Shown here in pieces: positions 1 to 4,612 of a stretch of 8,150 nucleotides of DNA. The DNA comes from Bacteroidota bacterium (GTDB lineage: Bacteria; Bacteroidota; Bacteroidia; Bacteroidales; UBA10428): NCBI GenBank assembly GCA_029268165.1, contig JAJUGM010000140.1, positions 1 through 8,150 on the forward strand, read 5' to 3'. A model generated the notes under the pieces. That model searched no databases, was not told the origin of the DNA, and was given only the letters and a program-made list of their open reading frames with translations. The number at the start of each line of letters is the position of its first letter. Position 1 is the first letter of the stretch. A program made the translations under genes and the position numbers.

Positions 1-5
1 GGTTT

Positions 6-96
6 ATCTTTTATCTTAAATCTTGCGTCTTGTGTCTTGAATCTTATATCTTATATCTTATATCTTGTTTCTTGTAACTTGTATCTTTTATCAGAC
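6..96. repeat. Degenerate heptanucleotide tandem array upstream of pruA
   Basis: About twelve consecutive 7-bp units can be read from position 6, with a consensus close to ATCTTRT: ATCTTTT, ATCTTAA, ATCTTGC, GTCTTGT, GTCTTGA, ATCTTAT three times, ATCTTGT, TTCTTGT, AACTTGT and ATCTTTT, then a decayed unit ATCAGAC. The CTT core is kept in every full unit while the flanking bases drift. The preceding GGTTT may be part of another unit, so the array could extend left of the window. There is no open reading frame here. It resembles the short tandemly repeated heptamers known from cyanobacteria and the low-complexity arrays often seen between genes in Bacteroidota. Any function is unknown. Confidence 0.85.
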
Positions 97-207
97 ATTA
101 ATCTGATATCTATTAACCAGCCTGTGGGAAGATAAATATCATTTTTTCTTTTATCAGTCTGCTTTAATTTTAATGATAAATAGGTTGAATTAAAAACACT
201 TGCATTT

Positions 208-1845
208 ATGAAATCATCAGGATTTTTTCATGTACCCTTACCGAAAAATGAGCCTGTGTTGAATTATGCACCAGGAACTCCCGAAAGGATCAAACTTAAA
301 AAGGCTATAGGAGAATTGTTAAAACAGCAGGTTGAAATACCTATGTTTATTAATGGCAAAGATGTTAAAACAGGTCGTTTAAGAGAAATCAGGGCACCAC
401 ATGACCATAGCCATATTCTGGGTTATTATCATGAAGGCGATCAGGAATTCGTTAAGATGGCTATTGACGCTGCCCTTGCGGCCCGTAAGAAATGGGCATC
501 GATGCCATGGGAAGACCGGGCGTCTGTTTTTCTGAAAGCAGCTGACTTATTATGTGAGCCTGAGTACTGGACAAAAATCAATGCAGCTACCATGCTGGGA
601 CAGTCAAAAAATGTTTTCCAGTCAGAAATTGATGCGGTCTGTGAATTGGCTGACTTCTTGAGGTTTAATGTAAAGTACATGACAGAAATCTATGATTTTC
701 AACCTATTTCACCATCGGGAATATGGAATCGACTCGACTGGCGTCCGCTTGAAGGTTTTATTTTTGCAGTTACTCCGTTTAATTTCACATCTATTGCCGG
801 GAATCTCCCATCGGCACCAGCTATGCTCGGGAATGTGGTTGTATGGAAACCATCAAAAAGCCAGATTTTATCGGCGCGGGTAATTATGGAACTGTTCAGG
901 GATGCTGGCCTTCCGGCAGGCGTGATTAATCAGGTTTTTGTCCCCGGACCTGTTGCTTCTGATATAGTTTTTTTCCATTCTGATTTTGCCGGTATTCATT
1001 ATACAGGCTCCACAGAAGTCTTTCAGGGTATCTGGAAAACCATAGGCGATAATATATTCAGATATAAAAACTACCCAAGGATCGTTGGCGAAACAGGAGG
1101 AAAAGACTTTGTATTTGTCCATCCTTCGGCACATCCTAACCAGGTATCAACTGCATTAATCAGAGGTGCATTTGAATATCAGGGACAAAAATGCTCCGCA
1201 GCATCACGGGCTTACATACCCGAGTCATTATGGCCTAAAATACGTGACCTTATGCTTGAGGACCTGGCTACATTCAAAATGGGCGGCCCTGAAGATTTTT
1301 CAAATTTTATCAATGCGGTTATTGACGAAACAGCTTTTAACAGGCTATCTGCCGTTATTGAGCGGATAAGGAAAGAAAAAACAGCTACCATAATCGCAGG
1401 CGGCAACTGCGATAAAACAGTAGGATATTTCATTGAACCTACTATTGTGCTCACATCTGACCCCCGTTATTTTGCAATGCAGGAAGAGTTTTTCGGACCT
1501 ATTCTGACTGTGTATGTTTATCCTGATAATAAATATGAAGAAACACTGGAAATATGCGACAAAACCTCAATGTATGGCCTTACAGGTTCAATCTTTGCTA
1601 CCGACCGCGAAGCTATTAATCAAGCCTCACAAAAACTGATGTATGCTGCAGGCAATTTTTATATCAACGACAAGCCTACAGGCGCCGTGGTCGGCCAACA
1701 ACCCTTTGGCGGTTCAAGGGGTTCGGGAACCAATGATAAAGCCGGATCGGTACTTAATTTATTACGATGGCTTACACCAAGGGCTATAAAGGAAAATTTT
1801 GTGCCACCAACAAGTTATAAATATCCGTTTATGGAAGAGAAATAA
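208..1845 (+). CDS. pruA: L-glutamate gamma-semialdehyde dehydrogenase (1-pyrroline-5-carboxylate dehydrogenase)
   Basis: This cytoplasmic aldehyde dehydrogenase oxidises L-glutamate 5-semialdehyde (from 1-pyrroline-5-carboxylate) to glutamate with NAD+, the second step of proline degradation. At 545 residues with no proline dehydrogenase domain, it matches the monofunctional, eukaryote-like P5CDH group (mitochondrial ALDH4A1 type), not the PutA fusions. Visible motifs are TPFNFTSIAGN with the oxyanion Asn192, VVWKPS with the NAD-binding Lys214, the GSTEVF turn at 267-272, VGETGGKD with general base Glu295, and YQGQKCSAASR with the nucleophile Cys329. EEFFGP follows at 426-431, and the C-terminal GQQPFGGSRGSGTNDKAGS segment starts near 496. 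All catalytic residues are present. The ATG at 208 fits the family N-terminus (FFHVP, NEPVLNYAPG, PER) and has no Shine-Dalgarno site. No proline dehydrogenase gene is visible in the window. Confidence 0.96.
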   Translation: MKSSGFFHVPLPKNEPVLNYAPGTPERIKLKKAIGELLKQQVEIPMFINGKDVKTGRLREIRAPHDHSHILGYYHEGDQEFVKMAIDAALAARKKWASMPWEDRASVFLKAADLLCEPEYWTKINAATMLGQSKNVFQSEIDAVCELADFLRFNVKYMTEIYDFQPISPSGIWNRLDWRPLEGFIFAVTPFNFTSIAGNLPSAPAMLGNVVVWKPSKSQILSARVIMELFRDAGLPAGVINQVFVPGPVASDIVFFHSDFAGIHYTGSTEVFQGIWKTIGDNIFRYKNYPRIVGETGGKDFVFVHPSAHPNQVSTALIRGAFEYQGQKCSAASRAYIPESLWPKIRDLMLEDLATFKMGGPEDFSNFINAVIDETAFNRLSAVIERIRKEKTATIIAGGNCDKTVGYFIEPTIVLTSDPRYFAMQEEFFGPILTVYVYPDNKYEETLEICDKTSMYGLTGSIFATDREAINQASQKLMYAAGNFYINDKPTGAVVGQQPFGGSRGSGTNDKAGSVLNLLRWLTPRAIKENFVPPTSYKYPFMEEK

Positions 1846-1852
1846 TATAAAT

Positions 1853-1883
1853 AAAGAGCAAAGAGCAAAGAACAAAGAAAAAG
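1853..1883 (+). repeat. Heptamer array AAAGAGC directly after pruA
   Basis: Four 7-bp units follow within ten bases of the pruA stop codon: AAAGAGC, AAAGAGC, AAAGAAC and AAAGAAA, then AAG leading into the palindrome at 1884. The purine-rich strand is the + strand, whereas in the array at 6-96 it is the - strand, so the two arrays bracket pruA in opposite orientation. No function can be assigned. Confidence 0.75.
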
Positions 1884-1901
1884 CCCCGATAGCTATCGGG
1901 G
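1884..1901. repeat. 18-bp perfect palindrome, possible hairpin or terminator
   Basis: CCCCGATAGCTATCGGGG is perfectly self-complementary and can form a 7-bp GC-rich stem with an AGCT loop. It sits 38 bp after the pruA stop, where a terminator would be expected. On the + strand it is followed by AAGATTC instead of a T-run. The T-rich tract (CTTTTTCTTTG) lies on the - strand side. As an intrinsic terminator it would therefore suit leftward transcription better, and for pruA it would at most be a pause or 3'-end stabilising hairpin. From memory, similar GATAGCTATC palindromes recur between genes in Bacteroidota, so a dispersed repeat is the preferred reading. Confidence 0.6.
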
Positions 1902-1903
1902 AA

Positions 1904-1938
1904 GATTCAGGAATCAGGAATAAGGAATAAGGATAATG
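1904..1938 (+). repeat. Second heptamer array (GAATAAG type) after the palindrome
   Basis: Five 7-bp units can be read: GATTCAG, GAATCAG, GAATAAG, GAATAAG and the decayed GATAATG. The period equals that of the arrays at 6-96 and 1853-1883 but the unit sequence differs. It begins two bases after the 18-bp palindrome, giving an array-palindrome-array structure. Confidence 0.7.
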
Positions 1939-1946
1939 ATTATATA

Positions 1947-1990
1947 ATGATCCCGTTATAAGCAACATCAATATGTATTTACGGGATTAT
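1947..1990. repeat. Inverted repeat, ATCCCGT / ACGGGAT arms
   Basis: ATCCCGT at 1950-1956 and ACGGGAT at 1981-1987 are perfect reverse complements. Allowing one G-T pair, the stem extends outward to 10 bp (1947-1956 with 1981-1990). The 24-base interior is AT-rich. No T-run follows on either strand, so it is not a convincing terminator. It could be a protein-binding dyad or a relic of a repeat. Confidence 0.4.
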
Positions 1991-2104
1991 CAAAATATTC
2001 TAATACGAAGAGCATATAATCTATTCAATTTTTAGATAAAGAGTCCTAATTCATTTTTTCAAAGTAAATGCACCAAAATTCCGTTTAAAATAGTAATTTA
2101 GATT

Positions 2105-2139
2105 TATATAATTCAATTACAATGTAATAGAATTATGTA
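2105..2139. promoter_or_regulatory. Operator-like imperfect dyad upstream of the laminin-B protein gene
   Basis: The arms 2105-2120 and 2124-2139 are reverse complements at 14 of 16 positions around a 3-base centre, AAT. The two exceptions are a T-G pair and one A/A mismatch. The core is ATTAC-AAT-GTAAT. It lies 12 bp before a TAnnTTTG-like box and so covers the place where a Bacteroidota -33 element would be. The stem is almost all AT, which argues against a terminator and for a dyad bound by a repressor or activator. Chance symmetry in AT-rich DNA is a real alternative. Confidence 0.4.
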
Positions 2140-2151
2140 TCCTTAGTCCAT

Positions 2152-2159
2152 TATTTTTG
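2152..2159 (+). promoter_or_regulatory. Possible Bacteroidota -7 promoter box (TATTTTTG)
   Basis: TATTTTTG matches the TAnnTTTG consensus of the primary sigma factor of Bacteroidota and lies 65 bp upstream of the ATG at 2225. No clear TTG or TTTG element is seen about 19 bp upstream. That position is occupied by the 2105-2139 dyad, so an activator-dependent promoter or a chance match are both possible. Confidence 0.3.
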
Positions 2160-2174
2160 GAGAGGGTAAAGAAA

Positions 2175-2192
2175 GAGACTACAGGAAGTCTC
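2175..2192 (+). other. Small hairpin in the leader of the laminin-B protein gene
   Basis: GAGACT (2175-2180) and AGTCTC (2187-2192) form a perfect 6-bp stem with the loop ACAGGA, 32 bases before the start codon. If transcription starts near the 2152 box, this hairpin lies in the 5' untranslated region. The loop contains AGGA but is too far from the ATG to be its Shine-Dalgarno site. A regulatory role is not shown. Confidence 0.35.
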
Positions 2193-2224
2193 AGACATAA
2201 CATCTGTAATTAATTAATCTGAAT

Positions 2225-2821
2225 ATGAAAAAGAAAGGATATTATTATGCTGCAGCATTTGTTCTTATGCTGATCATTATTTTCTTATTACTCACGTGTG
2301 GACCGAAAAAGGTTTATAGCAGTTTTGACAAAAATGACGAGGGCTGGCAGGTCATCGGAGATGTGCAGAATAGTTTTGCGAAACCCGAATACCATAATAC
2401 GGGCGGTAACCCTGGCGGATGTCTGTCGGCAACTGATGAAACAACCGGTGGCGTATGGTACTGGAATGCCCCCCGCAAGTTTCTGGGTTCAAAGAAAAAG
2501 GCTTTTAATAATAAACTGGTGTTCAACCTGAAACAGTCTGCTCTTGATAGTCAATTTGACGCACCCGACGTTATCCTTGAAAGCAAGGAACTGAAGATGG
2601 TTTATTCACTGCCGAATCACCCCGATACAGCATGGACAACATTTTCAGTTGTTTTATCACCTGATGCCGGTTGGAAAAAAAATAGTGAAACAGGAGAACC
2701 TGTAACACAGGAAGATTTTAGAAAAGTATTATCGAACCTGTCAAGCCTCAGAATCAGGGGGGAATATATTACAGGGCCTGATGTCGGGTATTTAGACAAT
2801 GTATGTCTTTATCTGAAATAA
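2225..2821 (+). CDS. Membrane-anchored or lipidated protein with laminin-B (domain IV)-like domain
   Basis: This 198-residue exported protein has a basic start (MKKKGYYY), a hydrophobic stretch at about 9-24 and a Cys at 25 within LLLTCGPKK. The lipobox is off-consensus, with Leu at -2 and Thr at -1, so lipidation is possible but a plain N-terminal membrane anchor cannot be excluded. Residues from about 33 to 197 resemble the laminin B / domain IV beta-sandwich: FDKNDEGW at the start, GGNPGGC at 60-66, WYWNAPRKFLG at 78-88, LVFNLKQS near 98, LRIRGEYITGPDVGYLDNV towards the end. This fold is usually linked to extracellular protein or carbohydrate contact, but no ligand can be named. No catalytic residues are apparent. 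The start has no Shine-Dalgarno site, as is usual in this phylum, and is fixed by the signal-like N-terminus. The gene stands alone, with large gaps on both sides. Confidence 0.8.
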   Translation: MKKKGYYYAAAFVLMLIIIFLLLTCGPKKVYSSFDKNDEGWQVIGDVQNSFAKPEYHNTGGNPGGCLSATDETTGGVWYWNAPRKFLGSKKKAFNNKLVFNLKQSALDSQFDAPDVILESKELKMVYSLPNHPDTAWTTFSVVLSPDAGWKKNSETGEPVTQEDFRKVLSNLSSLRIRGEYITGPDVGYLDNVCLYLK

Positions 2822-2911
2822 GAACCAGAACCACGTCGGCTATTTGCAATGAATCAAATACAGGATAAAAGTCGCATAACTTATTATATAGATCTGTTGG
2901 ATTGTATTTTT

Positions 2912-2955
2912 TTTATGGATAATATGTACAGCAATTTTAACAGTTTATGGATAAT
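2912..2955 (+). repeat. 12-bp direct repeat TTTATGGATAAT, 32 bp apart
   Basis: TTTATGGATAAT occurs exactly at 2912-2923 and again at 2944-2955. The 32-bp offset is close to three turns of B-form DNA, so two proteins bound here would face the same side. The second copy ends six bases before a TATATTTG box. The 7-bp core GGATAAT occurs once more at 3026-3032. The placement suggests a regulator site for the gene at 3133, which is inference. Confidence 0.45.
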
Positions 2956-2961
2956 GCATCC

Positions 2962-2969
2962 TATATTTG
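2962..2969 (+). promoter_or_regulatory. Possible Bacteroidota -7 promoter box (TATATTTG)
   Basis: TATATTTG is an exact TAnnTTTG match, 163 bp before the ATG at 3133. No TTG or TTTG appears at the usual -33 spacing. The 12-bp direct repeat lies directly upstream instead, as might be expected at an activated promoter. The implied leader of about 155 bases would be long. Confidence 0.3.
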
Positions 2970-3027
2970 CGACGCTAAAACGGCAACTTAATTATTTAAA
3001 CTCCTGTAAAAATCTTTTTTTCCCCGG

Positions 3028-3048
3028 ATAATACCAGACCAGTATTAT
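3028..3048. repeat. Inverted repeat ATAATAC / GTATTAT
   Basis: ATAATAC (3028-3034) and GTATTAT (3042-3048) are perfect 7-bp complements around the loop CAGACCA. The element lies between the candidate promoter at 2962 and the ATG at 3133, so it would be in the leader of that transcript. It is not followed by a T-run and is not read as a terminator. Confidence 0.35.
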
Positions 3049-3132
3049 GCGTTTTATATCTCAGGATAGTCTAATTTTATTTCGCCTGATTCATTTCATA
3101 ATCCTGAATAAATTTACTCTTAAACTGACCAT

Positions 3133-4392
3133 ATGGAAAACCGAATTAAAGAAAACCTCAGCAATCCTGAAGAACTTGAGCGCCTTTACCGAAGCAATAA
3201 GAAAGAGTTCGGAAAAGAGTTTCTTAAAATATATTCAGAGATTCCCGAAAAAAAAATAGCTGAATACTGGAAAGTAAGACTTGAATTTGACAGGGCATCT
3301 GAAAATGAAAGAAAACTCCCAAAATCCGAAATTTTTTCACTGATTATAGCCTGCATCATAAGCGGATTTCTGATAAAACTACCACAAATACTGAAGCTGA
3401 CCGTGGCTGATGAAATATTCTACGCGAGAAATGCCGCACTGATTATGTTTTTAGGATTAGCCGTATTTTATTTTATGTCAGAAAAAATTTTCAGATTGAA
3501 ACATCTGATTATATCGGCAGGAGCCTTTCTTGTAGCCGCTTTATATATCAATATTCTGCCGGTGAACAATGAAAGTCAGACTGTTAATCTGGCCTATATT
3601 CATCTGCCACTTTTCATCTGGTGTGTTTATGGTCTTATTTTCATAGGCTTTAATACTAAGGACATGTTGAAGCGCATTGATTATATAAAATACAACGGCG
3701 ATCTGGTAGTGCTAAGCACAATAATTCTGATTGCGGGAGCAATACTCACTTATATAACTCTGGCATTATTTCAGGCAATTGATATTAATATTGAAAATTT
3801 TTATATGAATTATATCGCTGTGTGGGGCCTGATGTTTACACCCATAATTGCTACCTGTATTATCCGCAATTTTCCGCTTGCAGCAAATAAAATTGCCCCG
3901 GTAATAGCAAATATTTTCAGCCCTATTGTTCTGATAACGCTGGTTATTTATCTTATCAGCATTACTTTGTCAGGTAAAGACCCGTATAACGACAGAGATT
4001 TTTTATTGATCTTCAACATGATGCTATTAGGTGTAATGGCAATAATTGTTTTTTCAGTTTCTGAAGCATCAGTTAACAAAAATCAACGATTCAATGAAAT
4101 AGTGCTGTGCTTCTTAACTGTTGTCACGCTTCTGGTTGATATGGTGGCGCTTTCTGCAATACTTTACCGACTGGGTGAATATGGACTTACGCCTAACAGA
4201 ACGGCTGTGCTGGGATCAAACCTTTTAATATTTTTTAATCTGGTTTTAATACTGAAAGATTTGATTTTAGTAATTTTTAAAAATAAAAGCATTAATCAGG
4301 TGGAATATACCATCGCAAAATATCTGCCTGTTTATTTTGTATGGACGATTATAGTCACGTGTGGATTTCCTATAATATTCGGATTTAAATAG
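3133..4392 (+). CDS. Polytopic inner-membrane protein, DUF4153-like
   Basis: This 419-residue protein has a charged, probably helical and cytoplasmic N-terminal region (1-66, rich in Lys, Glu and Arg) followed by about ten or eleven hydrophobic segments. These lie near 67-85, 101-116, 123-143, 155-173, 191-214, 226-244, 257-279, 288-308, 321-345, 358-384 and 396-416. The segment YRLGEYGLTPNR (345-356) before a hydrophobic helix resembles the (Y/R)xxxYGxTxxR signature I associate with DUF4153 membrane proteins, common in Bacteroidota and of unknown function. DEIFYARN (93-100) between helices also fits this family. No transport or enzymatic motif can be named. The ATG at 3133 lacks a Shine-Dalgarno site. 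It is preferred because the conserved-looking acidic/basic N-terminus starts there. The 220-bp gap to the helicase gene argues against tight co-transcription. Confidence 0.75.
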   Translation: MENRIKENLSNPEELERLYRSNKKEFGKEFLKIYSEIPEKKIAEYWKVRLEFDRASENERKLPKSEIFSLIIACIISGFLIKLPQILKLTVADEIFYARNAALIMFLGLAVFYFMSEKIFRLKHLIISAGAFLVAALYINILPVNNESQTVNLAYIHLPLFIWCVYGLIFIGFNTKDMLKRIDYIKYNGDLVVLSTIILIAGAILTYITLALFQAIDINIENFYMNYIAVWGLMFTPIIATCIIRNFPLAANKIAPVIANIFSPIVLITLVIYLISITLSGKDPYNDRDFLLIFNMMLLGVMAIIVFSVSEASVNKNQRFNEIVLCFLTVVTLLVDMVALSAILYRLGEYGLTPNRTAVLGSNLLIFFNLVLILKDLILVIFKNKSINQVEYTIAKYLPVYFVWTIIVTCGFPIIFGFK

Positions 4393-4454
4393 TCAAACGG
4401 ATTAAAGGCGTATTAAACCCAGACTTGTCAATTAGCCTTATTCCTCTGAACATA

Positions 4455-4497
4455 CATCAAATTTTTAATTACTTTGATGAATTTGTTCATTAAAAAT
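4455..4497. promoter_or_regulatory. Overlapping, mutually exclusive inverted repeats upstream of the helicase gene
   Basis: Three pairings share the same bases. CATCAAA (4455-4461) pairs with TTTGATG (4473-4479). ATTTTTAAT (4461-4469) pairs with ATTAAAAAT (4489-4497). ATGAA (4477-4481) pairs with TTCAT (4486-4490) around TTTG. The first two share base 4461, and the second arm of the third overlaps that of the second. They could be alternative RNA folds in the leader or 3' region, or DNA dyads for a regulator. All stems are AT-rich, so the strength is low and chance is possible. Confidence 0.35.
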
Positions 4498-4599
4498 ACT
4501 TGTGTCAAATTATTTCTGATTAGTTATTCAGTTAATTTTCTGACAGATTTCTATTTCAAAGTATAAATTGAAATAAATCTTTCATAAATTGCATTACAC

Positions 4600-4604
4600 A
4601 GGAG
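4600..4604 (+). promoter_or_regulatory. Shine-Dalgarno site of the helicase-nuclease gene
   Basis: AGGAG lies eight bases before the ATG at 4613, the spacing expected for a functional site. The other supported genes in the window have no such site, so this fixes the start, agreeing with the protein beginning just ahead of its Walker A motif. Confidence 0.7.
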
Positions 4605-4612
4605 CTTATTAA

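Larger units (their letters stand above)
1846..2224. other. 379-bp gene-free, repeat-rich intergenic region
   Basis: No reading frame here looks coding. In order it holds a purine-rich heptamer array, an 18-bp palindrome, a second heptamer array, a long-loop inverted repeat (1947-1990), an AT-rich dyad (2105-2139), a TAnnTTTG-like box (2152-2159) and a short leader hairpin (2175-2192). The first half looks like accumulated repeats after pruA. The second half looks like the promoter region of the following lipoprotein-like gene. The individual elements are listed separately. Confidence 0.7.
2822..3132. other. 311-bp gap without a convincing gene
   Basis: The gap holds a 12-bp direct repeat (2912-2955), a TAnnTTTG box (2962-2969), a T-run near 3014-3021 without a preceding stable stem, and a 7-bp inverted repeat (3028-3048). 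A 60-codon frame at 2849-3031 is not convincing as a gene. The region most likely contains the 3' end of the upstream transcript and the promoter of the membrane protein gene at 3133. Confidence 0.55.

Noticed and set aside
208..1845. PutA-type bifunctional enzyme
   Set aside because: The protein begins directly with the P5CDH N-terminus and has the length of the monofunctional enzyme, with no proline dehydrogenase barrel.
1762..1971. 69-codon - strand frame over the end of pruA and the repeats
   Set aside because: It is the complement of pruA coding sequence and of the purine-rich heptamer arrays, which translate into hydrophobic Leu/Phe runs by composition alone.
3008..3021. T-run after the laminin-B protein gene as an intrinsic terminator
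   Set aside because: No stable GC-containing stem precedes the T-run, only AAAAA facing TTTTT.
2849..3031. 60-codon + strand frame between the laminin-B protein and the membrane protein
   Set aside because: It has no Shine-Dalgarno site, an unconvincing residue mix (many Asn, Tyr, Phe and Cys), and it overlaps the 12-bp direct repeat and the TAnnTTTG box. It reads like translated intergenic AT-rich DNA.
3047..3259. 70-codon + strand frame overlapping the start of the membrane protein gene
   Set aside because: It overlaps the better-supported frame starting at 3133, which continues into a 419-residue multi-pass protein. Its second half only mirrors that coding region in another frame.
4405..4439. 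Possible terminator after the membrane protein gene (AAGGC pairing with GCCTT)
   Set aside because: The stem is only 5 bp with a loop of about 25 bases and no proper T-run, too weak to call.
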